Shown here one piece after another: positions 20,564 to 29,400 of a DNA stretch of 64,000 nt. Source of the DNA: DATAAP01 sp041690495 (GTDB lineage: Bacteria; Pseudomonadota; Alphaproteobacteria; CACIAM-22H2). The first letter of the stretch is position 1; each line of letters begins with the position of its first letter. Position numbers and translations under genes: made by a program. The notes below the pieces were generated by a model. That model was not told where the DNA came from, did not search any database, and saw nothing but the letters and a program-made list of their open reading frames with translations. The stretch spans positions 1-64,000 of the forward strand of contig JAWLHE010000001.1 of assembly GCA_041690495.1 (NCBI GenBank), written 5' to 3'.

Positions 20564-20941
20564 ACTACTCTTCTTATGAATCTATAAGGAAGTGAAGGTA
20601 GTGGATACCTGTGAATCGGGTGAATTCACGGCCATGCTCCGGTTATCCACCTCGAGCTGCGCCCACGCGCGGCTGTGGGCAGGGCTGTGCGCTGGACGTC
20701 CGCGATGCGCCCGCAAGGCGCAGGTATCCCCGCCGGAGGCGGTGAGCATATGGCGATGTGGAAAGCGTGGATCACGATCATTACACCGGCTCGGACCGTG
20801 ATTCACGGACACGCACAGAATTTTTCCTCAGCCGGGCATTTCGCGGTATGCATGGCGCGCTACGGGCGCGGAATTCGACCCCGTCGGGATAACACCCGAC
20901 TTATCCCCGCTCGCAACGGGCTGTCCCCAGCTGGATCGTGA
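20564..20941. other. Candidate chromosomal replication origin (oriC)
   Basis: 378-base gene-free gap between divergent hemE and the PPDK regulatory protein gene, the position of oriC in Caulobacter crescentus. DnaA-box-like 9-mers: TTATCCACC at 20643-20651 (one mismatch to TTATCCACA). Two-mismatch relatives include AGTGGATAC (20600-20608), TGTGAATCG just after it, CGTGGATCA (about 20767) and TTATCCCCG (about 20901). The left end near 20570-20600 is the most A/T-rich part. Genes on both sides point away from it. The location rests on synteny; the boxes are degenerate. Confidence 0.6.
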
Positions 20942-21772
20942 ATGAAGAACTTCCATCTCCATCTCGTCTCGGATGCGACCGGGGAAACCAATAACGCGGT
21001 TGCGCGCGCCTGCTTCGTGCAGTTCGAGGAGGTCGAGCCGATCGAGCACAACTGGTCGATGATCCGTACCGAGCGCCAGCTCGAGAAGGTGATCGCCGGT
21101 ATCAAGGCCAATCCGGGCGTCGTCCTGTTCACGATTCTCGACAAGGATCTTCGCAAGTATCTCGAGAACGCTTGCCGCGAGCTGTCGGTGCCGTACATCT
21201 CGGTGCTGGATCCGGTGCTCGACGTGCTCGCGAACTATCTCCATGCCAAGGCGCGCAATCTTCCGGGCCGGCAGCATGCGCTCGATGCCGAATATTTCGC
21301 TCGCATCGAGGCGATGGATTTCGTCATGGCGCACGATGACGGCCAGGCGCTGGTCGACCTGCGCAAGGCGGATGTCGTGTTGGTCGGCGTCTCGCGCACC
21401 TCGAAATCGCCGACCTGCATCTACCTGGGCAACCGCGGAATAAAGGCCGCCAACGTGCCGTTGGTGCCCGGTCTCAGACTGCCTGAAGAGCTCGAGGAAC
21501 TCGACGGTCCGCTCATCATCGGCCTGACCAACGATCCCAACGTTCTCGTCCAGATCCGCCGCAACCGGCTGCGGATGCTCAATGAAACGCGCAACACCGA
21601 GTATATCGACCCCGAGGCGGTGAAGGCCGAAGTGGCGGCCGCCCGGCGGCTGTTCTCGGAGCGAGGCTGGCCGGTGCTGGACGTCTCGCGTCGTTCCATC
21701 GAGGAAACGGCTGCTGCCATCATGCAGATGGTCGCCGAGCGGGGCGGCAAACAGAAGAAGATCACCGCGTGA
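20942..21772 (+). CDS. Pyruvate, phosphate dikinase regulatory protein (DUF299)
   Basis: 276 residues. Bifunctional kinase/pyrophosphorylase that switches PPDK or PEP synthase off with ADP and on with phosphate. Recognised by the opening HLHLVSDATGET, the P-loop-like GVSRTSKSPTCIYLGNRG near 146-165, and GLTNDP. Cytoplasmic. It is the first gene right of the origin; maf starts within its stop codon. The ATG follows a GGATCGTGA stretch, a weak ribosome binding site. Confidence 0.95.
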   Translation: MKNFHLHLVSDATGETNNAVARACFVQFEEVEPIEHNWSMIRTERQLEKVIAGIKANPGVVLFTILDKDLRKYLENACRELSVPYISVLDPVLDVLANYLHAKARNLPGRQHALDAEYFARIEAMDFVMAHDDGQALVDLRKADVVLVGVSRTSKSPTCIYLGNRGIKAANVPLVPGLRLPEELEELDGPLIIGLTNDPNVLVQIRRNRLRMLNETRNTEYIDPEAVKAEVAAARRLFSERGWPVLDVSRRSIEETAAAIMQMVAERGGKQKKITA

Positions 21773-22389
21773 GTGCGTTGTTGGTCCAGGGCGCACCGAA
21801 GATCGTGCTGGCCTCGGCGAGCGTGGCTCGCCGTGCTCTGCTGACAAATGCCGGTATTCCAGTCGAAGCCGATCCGGGTGTCGTCGACGAGGACGAGGTC
21901 AAGCGCGCCATGCGCGCCGATGGGGCGCCGGCCGCCGCCGTGGCCGAGACCCTCGCTGAAATGAAGGCGCTCCGCGTGGCGCCGCGCCATCCCGACGCCC
22001 TGGTGCTCGGCGCCGACCAGATGCTCGAGTGCAATGGCGTGTGGTTCGACAAACCCGCCGATCGCGCGCACGCGGCGGCGCACCTGGCAGCGCTTTCCGG
22101 CCGCACGCACAAGCTGATCAGTGGCGTCGTCTGCGTGCGTAACGGCGCCAGAATCTGGCATCACACCGCGACCGCATCGTTAACCATGCGTTCTCTGTCG
22201 CGAGAGTTCATCGAGACCTATCTCGATGCCGTCGGTTCGCGCGCGCTCTCGTCGGTCGGTGCGTACCAGCTCGAGGGCATCGGCGCCCATCTCTTTGCCC
22301 GGGTCGAAGGCGATTATTTCACTGTACTCGGCTTGCCCTTGCTCGACGTACTCGCTTTCCTGCGCGGGCATAGCGTGGTTATAGGTTAG
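21769..22389 (+). CDS. maf: Maf-like nucleotide pyrophosphatase
   Basis: 206 residues with GTG start overlapping the previous stop (GTGA). Maf proteins hydrolyse dTTP/UTP or modified nucleotides to monophosphates. The signature LASASVARRALL, the catalytic-Asp region LGADQMLE and KLISGVVCVRNG are present. Translational coupling with the upstream gene and two bases to aroE indicate one operon. Confidence 0.93.
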   Translation: MSALLVQGAPKIVLASASVARRALLTNAGIPVEADPGVVDEDEVKRAMRADGAPAAAVAETLAEMKALRVAPRHPDALVLGADQMLECNGVWFDKPADRAHAAAHLAALSGRTHKLISGVVCVRNGARIWHHTATASLTMRSLSREFIETYLDAVGSRALSSVGAYQLEGIGAHLFARVEGDYFTVLGLPLLDVLAFLRGHSVVIG

Positions 22390-22391
22390 AA

Positions 22392-23237
22392 ATGACGATC
22401 ACGGGCGCCGCACGCATCGCCGGTGTGATCGGGTGGCCGGTCAAGCATTCGCGCTCCCCGCAACTGCACGGCTACTGGCTGACCAAATATCGTATCGACG
22501 GCGCCTATGTTCCCTTTGCGGTGGCGCCGGAGGATCTCGGGGCCGTCATCTCCGCGCTGCGGCCGCTCGGAATGGCCGGCCTCAATGTCACCGTTCCGCA
22601 CAAGGAAGCGGTCCTCTCCCTGGTCGATGAGGCCGATTCGCTCGCGCGCCGGATCGGTGCGGTGAATACGATCGTGGTTCGCGCCGATGGATCGCTTCAC
22701 GGGAGCAACACGGATTCCTTCGGCTTCATCGAGCATCTGCGTGCATCGGTGCCGGGCTGGAACGCAGGCGCCCCGGCCGTCGTGCTTGGGGCCGGCGGTG
22801 CCGCACGCGCGGTGGTCGTGGCGCTCATCGACGCGGGTGTTCCCGAGCTGCGCATCGTCAACCGCTCGCGCAGCCGCGCCGAGCGCCTCGCCGCGGAGCT
22901 CGGCGGACCTATCCGTGTCGCAGACTGGGGCGACTGGAAAACTCCGCTCGGCGATGCCGGTCTGCTGGTCAACACCACCACGCTGGGGATGGAGGGAGAG
23001 CGGCCGCTGGAGATCGATCTCGCGATGCTGCCGCCATCGGCGGCGGTCAATGACATCGTATATGTCCCGCTCGAAACCCAGCTGCTCGCCGCGGCACGGC
23101 GGCGCGGCAATGCGATCGTCGACGGGCTCGGGATGCTGCTGCACCAGGCGCGGCCCGGCTTCCGCTCGTGGTTCGGCGTCGATCCGGAAGTGACGCCCGA
23201 GCTGCGTGCGCATGTCGCCGCCGACCTGCTCCGGTAA
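22392..23237 (+). CDS. aroE: Shikimate dehydrogenase AroE
   Basis: 281 residues. Reduces 3-dehydroshikimate with NADPH in aromatic amino acid synthesis. Substrate-binding GWPVKHSRSPQLH, the catalytic Lys in NVTVPHKEA and the Asp in NTDSFGF are present. The Rossmann motif is GAGGAARAV, with NRSRSRAERL conferring NADP preference. Two bases after maf. Confidence 0.97.
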   Translation: MTITGAARIAGVIGWPVKHSRSPQLHGYWLTKYRIDGAYVPFAVAPEDLGAVISALRPLGMAGLNVTVPHKEAVLSLVDEADSLARRIGAVNTIVVRADGSLHGSNTDSFGFIEHLRASVPGWNAGAPAVVLGAGGAARAVVVALIDAGVPELRIVNRSRSRAERLAAELGGPIRVADWGDWKTPLGDAGLLVNTTTLGMEGERPLEIDLAMLPPSAAVNDIVYVPLETQLLAAARRRGNAIVDGLGMLLHQARPGFRSWFGVDPEVTPELRAHVAADLLR

Positions 23238-23243
23238 GGTGCC

Positions 23244-23870
23244 GTGGTCATCCTCGGTCTCACCGGATCGATCGGCATGGGTAAGAGCACCGCGGCGGCC
23301 ATGTTGCGCCGCCGCGGCATTCCGGTCCATGACGCCGACGCCGCGGTGCATCGCCTGATGGCAGCGGGCGGAGCCGCCGTCGAGCGGGTCGGGCGCGCCT
23401 TCCCCGGCGTGGTGCGTACCGGCGCGGTTGACCGCGCCGCGCTCGGCAAGATCGTGTTCAGCGATCAGGCGGCACTCCGGAAGCTCGAGGCGATCCTGCA
23501 TCCCATGGTGCGTGCCGCCACCGGCCGGTTTCTTGCAAAAGCGGCGCGGGCACGTCGTCGCGTCGTCGTTCTCGACATTCCGCTTCTGTTCGAAGGCGGC
23601 AACGAACGACGCTGCGACGGCGTGATTGTCGTCAGCGCGCCGCAGTTCCTCCAGGCCCAGCGCGTGTTACGGAGGCCAGGCATGACACCCGCCCGATTCG
23701 CGGCCATCCTGGCGGCGCAGCTGCCCGATCGCGAGAAGCGGCGGCGCGCCGATGCGGTGGTCACCTCCGGTCTCGGCAAGGGCCGCACCGGGCGCCAGCT
23801 CGTCCGGATCATCCGAGCCGCACGGAGCGGACGCGGCAAGGCTTGGCGGCCCGGGTATTTGCTGCGATAG
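23244..23870 (+). CDS. coaE: Dephospho-CoA kinase CoaE
   Basis: 208 residues, GTG start. Phosphorylates the 3'-hydroxyl of dephospho-CoA, the last step to coenzyme A. P-loop GLTGSIGMGKST at the N-terminus, HDADAAVH with the catalytic Asp, LDIPLLFEGG and the lid region QRVLRRPGMTPARF. Six bases after aroE in the conserved ppdk-regulator-maf-aroE-coaE-dnaQ order. Confidence 0.96.
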   Translation: MVILGLTGSIGMGKSTAAAMLRRRGIPVHDADAAVHRLMAAGGAAVERVGRAFPGVVRTGAVDRAALGKIVFSDQAALRKLEAILHPMVRAATGRFLAKAARARRRVVVLDIPLLFEGGNERRCDGVIVVSAPQFLQAQRVLRRPGMTPARFAAILAAQLPDREKRRRADAVVTSGLGKGRTGRQLVRIIRAARSGRGKAWRPGYLLR

Positions 23871-23891
23871 GCCGAAGAGCTGCAGTGTCGC

Positions 23892-24464
23892 GTGGCGGCA
23901 GCCGAACTTTTACCGAGCTCGACCGTTCTTGTAGCCGTGTCATTGCCTCCATTCGTTTCAGAGCCGGCGATAAGCCGGCTCCTGCACCGGATCGCGGACG
24001 CGCTGCTGCTGGCGGCTGCCATCGCGTTGATATTGCTGGGGACGATGCTGATCGTTTATGCCTGCTGGGCCGTTGCCCGCCCGCTCTGGGGCGCCGAGAC
24101 TCTCTCCCACGCCGTGGTCGAAGCGGTCAGCTTCATCATCATCGCCTTCGCCGTGATCGCCTTGTCGAAGTTTATCGTCGAGGAGGAGATCGAGCGGGAA
24201 CGCGAGCTGGCTTCCGCCCGCGAGGCGCGGCGGTCGCTCACCAAGATGCTCACTATCGTCATTATCGCGCTGAACCTCGAGGCGCTCGTGATGGTCTTCG
24301 AGGCGAATCGCGGCGATGTCGCCACCGTGATCTATCCGACCGGACTTCTCGCCGTGGCGATTCTGGCGCTGGTGGGGCTCGGCGCGTATCAGTGGCTCAG
24401 CAACGTGGTCGAGCGGGAGAATATCGGCGAGGCGCACGAGGAAAAGCAGCGCGGCAAGAACTGA
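23892..24464 (+). CDS. Integral membrane protein of unknown function
   Basis: 190 residues from a GTG at 23892; a second GTG at 23937 gives 175 and begins closer to the first helix. About four membrane spans: ADALLLAAAIALILLGTMLIVYACW, VSFIIIAFAVIALSKFIV, MLTIVIIALNLEALVMVF and GLLAVAILALVGLGAYQWL. A charged loop EEEIERERELASAREARRS lies between spans 2 and 3. I do not recognise the family. Inserted between coaE and dnaQ, which are neighbours in many relatives. Confidence 0.7.
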   Translation: MAAAELLPSSTVLVAVSLPPFVSEPAISRLLHRIADALLLAAAIALILLGTMLIVYACWAVARPLWGAETLSHAVVEAVSFIIIAFAVIALSKFIVEEEIERERELASAREARRSLTKMLTIVIIALNLEALVMVFEANRGDVATVIYPTGLLAVAILALVGLGAYQWLSNVVERENIGEAHEEKQRGKN

Positions 24465-24536
24465 ATTCGTTCGCGCCCATACGGCGCCATGCTATATCGA
24501 TCGAGCTGCGCCTGCGGAATCGCCGGGGGAGATATC

Positions 24537-25217
24537 TTGGCTTTGCGCGAGATCGTTCTGGATACCGAAACGACGGGCCTCGATCCCGATGCCGGGCATC
24601 GCCTCGTCGAGGTCGCCTGCGTCGAGCTCGTCAATCATCTGCCGACGGGACGGACCTTCAGGCGCTACATCAATCCCGAGCGCGACATGCCGCAGGATGC
24701 GTTCGCGGTACATGGGCTGAGCGAGGCGTTTCTCGCAACCCAACCTGTGTTCGCGGAAGTCGCGGCGGAATTTCTCGAGTTCGTCGGCGATGCGCAGCTG
24801 GTGATCCACAACGCAGAGTTCGATCTCAAATTCGTCAATGCCGAGCTTGCGCGGCTCGGCTTTCCTGCCATTGCGGCGCAGCGTGCGATCGACACGGTGC
24901 AGCTTGCGCGACGCAGATTTCCGGGCGCCGCGGCTTCGCTCGATGCGCTGTGCACCCGCTTCAATGTCGACAATTCGAACCGCACGCTGCATGGCGCGCT
25001 GCTCGACGCGCAGCTGCTGAGCGAAGTCTATCTCGAGCTGATCGGCGGCCGCCAGGCAACGATCGAGCTGGTGTCGGGACCGGGCGTCATCAGTGTCGCG
25101 GTGGACGAGGAGCGTCCGGTGCGCCCGCCGCGGCCGCACCAGCCCAGCGCCGACGAGCTGGCCGCGCACGCGGCTCTGCTGCAGCAGATCAAGGGTCCGA
25201 TCTGGCTCGACTCCTGA
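24537..25217 (+). CDS. dnaQ: DNA polymerase III epsilon subunit (3'-5' exonuclease)
   Basis: 226 residues from a TTG at 24537 with GGGGGAG just upstream; the in-frame start at 24489 adds 16 unlikely residues. Proofreading exonuclease of the replicative polymerase. ExoI LDTETTGLDP (catalytic DxE), ExoII HNAEFDLKFVNAEL and ExoIII with HGALLDAQLLSEVY are present, a DEDDh-type set. The C-terminal tail (LLQQIKGPIW) likely contacts the alpha subunit. Converges on secB with 10 bases between stops. Confidence 0.96.
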   Translation: MALREIVLDTETTGLDPDAGHRLVEVACVELVNHLPTGRTFRRYINPERDMPQDAFAVHGLSEAFLATQPVFAEVAAEFLEFVGDAQLVIHNAEFDLKFVNAELARLGFPAIAAQRAIDTVQLARRRFPGAAASLDALCTRFNVDNSNRTLHGALLDAQLLSEVYLELIGGRQATIELVSGPGVISVAVDEERPVRPPRPHQPSADELAAHAALLQQIKGPIWLDS

Positions 25218-25227
25218 TCGGCGCGGA

Positions 25228-25716
25228 TCAGGCGGTTCCGGCGGTCGCGGTCGCGGCGGCCTGCGCCTGCTGGCGATAGAGAGCCGCGAAATCGATTGGA
25301 TTGATCATCAGCGGTGGAAAACCGCCATCACGCGTCGCTTCGGCGATGATCGCGCGCGCGAACGGGAACAGCATGCGCGGGCATTCGATCAACAGCAGAG
25401 GCCGAACCTGCTCCTGCGGTAGCGCCGGCAGGGTGAACAGCCCGGCATAGGTCAGCTCAACCACGAAAACCGGCTCTTCGGCCGACTTCGCCTCCGCGTT
25501 CAGCACCAGCGTCACCTCGTACATGTTCTCCGCCACCGGCCGCGCGTTGACGTCGACGTTGACCTGAACCTGCGGCGCGCGCTCGTTGCTGGCGAAGACC
25601 TGCGGCGCGCGCGGATTCTCGAACGAGAGATCCTTCACGTACTGCATGTTGACGGTAAGCGCGAGATTCGACTGCGTCGGCTGAGCCGCGGCCGTGCCGG
25701 CGGGCTGGTCGGACAT
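25228..25716 (-). CDS. secB: Protein-export chaperone SecB
   Basis: 162 residues from the ATG at 25716 (GGAG eight bases before). Cytosolic tetrameric holdase that hands unfolded preproteins to SecA. Core: QYVKDLSFENP, VNVDVNARPV, EVTLVLNAEA, VELTYAGLF, and IECPRMLFPFARAIIAEATRDGGFPPL in shortened form. The Gln/Thr/Ala-rich ends are disordered, as usual. Confidence 0.96.
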   Translation of the reverse strand: MSDQPAGTAAAQPTQSNLALTVNMQYVKDLSFENPRAPQVFASNERAPQVQVNVDVNARPVAENMYEVTLVLNAEAKSAEEPVFVVELTYAGLFTLPALPQEQVRPLLLIECPRMLFPFARAIIAEATRDGGFPPLMINPIDFAALYRQQAQAAATATAGTA

Positions 25717-25803
25717 GAGCTGGGCTCCGTGAATGCGAGGAACGGAAACGGGGCGTGTGGTAACACGCGAGACTGAATGCCGCAATGCGCGAGGAGCGCC
25801 GTT

Positions 25804-26364
25804 TCAGAGCGGCAGCGAAGGCTGTTCGAGGCGGGGATCGATGCGGACGATCTCGCAATTCGTCACCGGCCGTCCGGTGAGACCGCGAATGAAACCCCAA
25901 TGCGTCACCACCGCAACCTCGGACCAGTCGGCGAGCGCGGTTGCGACGCGGCGGAAGGCAGCGCAGCGTACGGCCAGGGCCTCCTCGGTCTCTGCGATGC
26001 CAGTGGCGATATGGTCATGCCACCAGGGGTTTTCGAGGTGATCGAAGCGATAGCGCGGGAACAGCTGCCCGAGCATCTCGGGAGCCGTGCCGATATCGCA
26101 GTGGAACGCGGCCCGCTCGCGTACCAACGGCTCGATCGTGACGTCGAGGCCGAGAGCATCGGCGATGATCGTCGCGGTTTCGAGCGCGCGCCGATACGGG
26201 CTGGAGATCAGCCGGCGCACGCCGGCTCGGCGCAGCGCTTCAGCGGCCTGTGCCGCCTGGCGGCGCCCCTCGCTGGTCAACCGGGGGTCCGGAATGCCGG
26301 GATCGACCCGCGAAACCGAGAACGCGGCGTTAAACTCCGACTGGCCATGGCGTACGAGGATCAT
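25804..26364 (-). CDS. Histidine phosphatase family protein
   Basis: 186 residues of the phosphoglycerate mutase-like fold. The catalytic RHG box is in MILVRHGQSEFN at the very N-terminus; the second His is in VVTHWGFIRGLTG. Cytoplasmic; substrate unknown. Upstream of secB and in the same direction, with 87 bases between them; divergent from the Tim44-like gene. Start at the only methionine preceding the RHG box. Confidence 0.9.
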   Translation of the reverse strand: MILVRHGQSEFNAAFSVSRVDPGIPDPRLTSEGRRQAAQAAEALRRAGVRRLISSPYRRALETATIIADALGLDVTIEPLVRERAAFHCDIGTAPEMLGQLFPRYRFDHLENPWWHDHIATGIAETEEALAVRCAAFRRVATALADWSEVAVVTHWGFIRGLTGRPVTNCEIVRIDPRLEQPSLPL

Positions 26365-26629
26365 CGAACCGGCTGCTCCAGACTAACTAACACATTGATA
26401 TACCGTCCCCGGCTTGAGCGGCGGGCGGTGCGTTCCTATCTATCTACAGGGATGCAGCAGGCCAAGCGCAGAACGATCTCCCTCGACCGTCAACCGGACC
26501 GGGCTCTAGACCCCGAACCCCGGGGCCGGTACCTTGGTTATATAGGGGCCGGCTGCCCCAGCAAGGGTGGCGGATTCAGCCACAGCGGAGCCGTGCCGGA
26601 CCGGCGGCCCAACACGCGGGGATAAATTC

Positions 26630-27322
26630 ATGGACGGCGGTTTCGCCTTCTTCGACATCGTATTTTTCGCCATGGTAGCGGCGTTTCTGATCCTGCGCCT
26701 GCGGAGCGTGCTTGGCCGCCGGACCGGCAACGAGAATCCCGAACGCTGGACCACGCGCACGCCGAAACCGACGGCGAACCGCGCCGAGCTGCCGGAGAAT
26801 GTCTCGCGCCTGCCGGATCGCAACCGTCCGGCGGTCGACGTCAAGCCGATCGACATCGCGCCGGGTTCTCCGGTCGAGGCCGGCCTGGCCCAGATAGGGG
26901 TCGCCGATCCGACCTTCGACGCGCGGATCTTCCTCGACGGCGCGCGCCAGGCTTTCGACATGATCGTCCAGGCCTATGCGCAGGGCGATACCGCGACTCT
27001 TCGGCCGCTGCTTTCCGATGAGGTCTATGAGAATTTCGCGGCCGCAATTCATGCGCGCCAGCAGGCGCGGCACACACTCGAGACGTCCCTGATCGGCATC
27101 AAATCGGCCGAGATCAGCGAGGCAAAGATGGACGGGCGCATGGCGCTGGTCACGGTCAAGTTCGTGACCGAGCAGATCAACGTCACCCGCGATGCCGACG
27201 GTCATGTGGTCGAGGGCGACCCACAGCACGTCGCGACCGTGACCGATGTCTGGACGTTCGCGCGCAACACCCGCGCGCGCGATCCCAACTGGTCGCTTGT
27301 CGCCACGTCGGACAACGCCTAG
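26630..27322 (+). CDS. Tim44/TimA-domain membrane protein
   Basis: 230 residues. One N-terminal membrane anchor (FFDIVFFAMVAAFLILRLRSVLG), a proline-rich linker, then a Tim44-like C-terminal domain from about residue 95 with FLDGARQAFDMIVQAYAQGDTATLRPLLSDEVYENF. Alphaproteobacterial relatives are the bacterial ancestors of mitochondrial Tim44. The gene is conserved between secB and mltA. Start at the ATG that begins the anchor; the frame upstream is not family-like. Confidence 0.93.
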   Translation: MDGGFAFFDIVFFAMVAAFLILRLRSVLGRRTGNENPERWTTRTPKPTANRAELPENVSRLPDRNRPAVDVKPIDIAPGSPVEAGLAQIGVADPTFDARIFLDGARQAFDMIVQAYAQGDTATLRPLLSDEVYENFAAAIHARQQARHTLETSLIGIKSAEISEAKMDGRMALVTVKFVTEQINVTRDADGHVVEGDPQHVATVTDVWTFARNTRARDPNWSLVATSDNA

Positions 27323-27343
27323 CAAACGGGTCCGGCGCGGCAG

Positions 27344-28519
27344 ATGATTCGGCGCAGCCTCGGTGCGCTCGCGCTCGCGACCCTTGCTGCACTGGCTGCC
27401 TGCGAAACCAGGCCGCCCGAGCCGCGGCTGACGCTGGTGCCGGCGGAGTTCGGCGACCTGGCCGGCTGGGGCGACGACCGCCAGGCCGAGGGGCTAGCGG
27501 CGTTCAAACGCTCCTGCGCGCGAATCGCGGTGCTGCCGGAGGACCGCATGATCGGACCGGCCGGCCAGGAGGCACCGACCACCGCGTGGCGCGCGGTCTG
27601 CGACGAGGCGCTGGACGTAGCGGACGATGACGCGGCGGCCCGTGCATTCTTCGAGCGCGCCTTCACGCCCTTCGCCGCCGGCGACAACGGCGAGGCCGAG
27701 GGGCTGTTTACCGGCTATTACGAGCCGGAACTGCACGGGTCGCGCAGGCCGGGCGGCCGCTACACCGTTCCGCTTCATGGCCGACCCGCCGATCTCGTCA
27801 CCGTCGATCTCGGCCTGTTCAAGGCGGAATGGCGGGGCCAGCGCATCACCGGACGCCTCGACGGGGGCAGCCTGCGGCCCTACCCGACGCGCGCCGAGAT
27901 CGCCGCCGGCGCTCTCGGAAATGCGCAATCGGAAATCGTCTGGGTCGACAACCCGGTTGACGCCTTTTTCCTGCAGGTTCAGGGATCGGGGCGAATCCTG
28001 CTCGAGGACGGCAGCGTGCTGCGCGTCGGCTATGCGGCGCAGAACGGCCATCCCTATGTTGCGATCGGTCGCGAGCTGGTGGCGCGCGGTGCGATGGCGC
28101 GCGAGCAGGTGTCGATGCAGTCGATCCGCGCTTGGCTCGCCGACAATCCCGCCGAGGCGGCAACTTTGATGAACCTCAACCCGTCCTACGTGTTCTTTCG
28201 CGAGCTCGATGGTGACGGGCCGATCGGCAGCCAGGGGGTGGCGCTGACGCCGGGGCGCAGTCTCGCCGTCGACCGCGCGTTCCTGGCGATGGGCCTGCCG
28301 GTCTGGCTTGATGCCGAGGATCCGCTCGATCCGGCAGCACGGGTGCGCCGGCTGATGGTGGCGCAGGACACCGGTGGTGCCATCAGGGGGCCGGTGCGCG
28401 GCGACGTATTCTGGGGGCACGGCGACGAGGCGGCCGAGCGCGCCGGCCGCATGCGCTCGCGCGGACGCTACTGGATCCTGATGCCGCGCGCGACCGCGGG
28501 CCGCGTCGCCGCGCGCTGA
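27344..28519 (+). CDS. mltA: Membrane-bound lytic murein transglycosylase A
   Basis: 391 residues. Cleaves peptidoglycan between MurNAc and GlcNAc with formation of anhydro-MurNAc. A lipoprotein signal is visible: a hydrophobic stretch ending LAALAAC, Cys about residue 20. The MltA domain follows (FTGYYEPELHGS, VDAFFLQVQGSGRI), then the 3D/double-psi barrel with QDTGGAIRGPVRGDVFWG, whose Asp is the expected catalytic acid. Outer-membrane location inferred. 21 bases after the Tim44-like gene. Confidence 0.96.
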   Translation: MIRRSLGALALATLAALAACETRPPEPRLTLVPAEFGDLAGWGDDRQAEGLAAFKRSCARIAVLPEDRMIGPAGQEAPTTAWRAVCDEALDVADDDAAARAFFERAFTPFAAGDNGEAEGLFTGYYEPELHGSRRPGGRYTVPLHGRPADLVTVDLGLFKAEWRGQRITGRLDGGSLRPYPTRAEIAAGALGNAQSEIVWVDNPVDAFFLQVQGSGRILLEDGSVLRVGYAAQNGHPYVAIGRELVARGAMAREQVSMQSIRAWLADNPAEAATLMNLNPSYVFFRELDGDGPIGSQGVALTPGRSLAVDRAFLAMGLPVWLDAEDPLDPAARVRRLMVAQDTGGAIRGPVRGDVFWGHGDEAAERAGRMRSRGRYWILMPRATAGRVAAR

Positions 28520-28599
28520 CGCAGCGCCCCGCCGGATCGGCGATCTTGCGTTGCGCCGGTGCGAAGGCCATTAATACGCGCGCAACAAGGAATTCCGCT

Positions 28600-29400
28600 T
28601 TGGCCGAAACCGCAACCAAGCCGCGCGTCGGGCTGTTCATCACCTGCCTCGTCGACTTCTTCCGGCCGTCGGTGGGCTTCGCTGCAGTGAAGCTGCTCGA
28701 GGATGCCGGCTGCGAGGTTCACGTTCCCGAGGCGCAGACCTGCTGCGGCCAGCCCGCCTACAATTCCGGCGACCGCGCCGACACGAAGGAGCTCGCACGC
28801 CGCACGATCGCGCTGTTCGAAGGCTTCGATTACGTGGTTGTGCCGTCAGGCTCATGCGGCGGCATGCTCAGGGAGCACTATCCCGGGCTGTTCGCCGACG
28901 AACCGGACTGGGCGCACCGTGCCCAGCATCTCGCGGCGCGCACCTATGAGCTGATCTCGTTCCTCCACGATGTGCGCGGCATGCGCGGCGTCGCTTCGCG
29001 CTATGAAGGCACCGTGACCTATCACGATTCCTGCTCGGGCCTGCGCGAGCTCGGGGTCAAGCAGCAGCCGCGCGCGCTCCTGAGTTCGGTCGAGGGGCTG
29101 AAGCTGGTCGAGCTGCCGGCCGCCGAGGTGTGCTGCGGCTTCGGCGGCACGTTCTGCGTCAAGTATCCGGAGATCTCCGACAAGATGGTCTCCGCCAAGG
29201 CGGTCGACATTGCGAGCACCGGCGCCGACACCGTGCTCGCCGGCGATCTCGGCTGCCTTATGAACATGGCCGGCAAGCTCAAACGTCAGCAGATCGAGGC
29301 GGGCGGACCCGATATCCGCGTGCGCCACGTCGCCGAAGTGCTGGCCGGCATGACCGACGAGCCGCCGATCGCGGCGGCGAAGACGCGCGACGGCGCATGA
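28600..29400 (+). CDS. lutA: L-lactate oxidation Fe-S protein LutA
   Basis: 266 residues from a TTG at 28600 that follows AACAAGGAA; the frame to 28546 is not family-like. Two CCG-domain motifs, CCGQPAYN and CCGFGGTF, ligate Fe-S clusters, as in LutA/YkgE and the C subunit of glycolate oxidase. With LutB and LutC it forms the non-flavin L-lactate dehydrogenase route. Overlaps lutB by ATGA. Confidence 0.94.
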   Translation: MAETATKPRVGLFITCLVDFFRPSVGFAAVKLLEDAGCEVHVPEAQTCCGQPAYNSGDRADTKELARRTIALFEGFDYVVVPSGSCGGMLREHYPGLFADEPDWAHRAQHLAARTYELISFLHDVRGMRGVASRYEGTVTYHDSCSGLRELGVKQQPRALLSSVEGLKLVELPAAEVCCGFGGTFCVKYPEISDKMVSAKAVDIASTGADTVLAGDLGCLMNMAGKLKRQQIEAGGPDIRVRHVAEVLAGMTDEPPIAAAKTRDGA

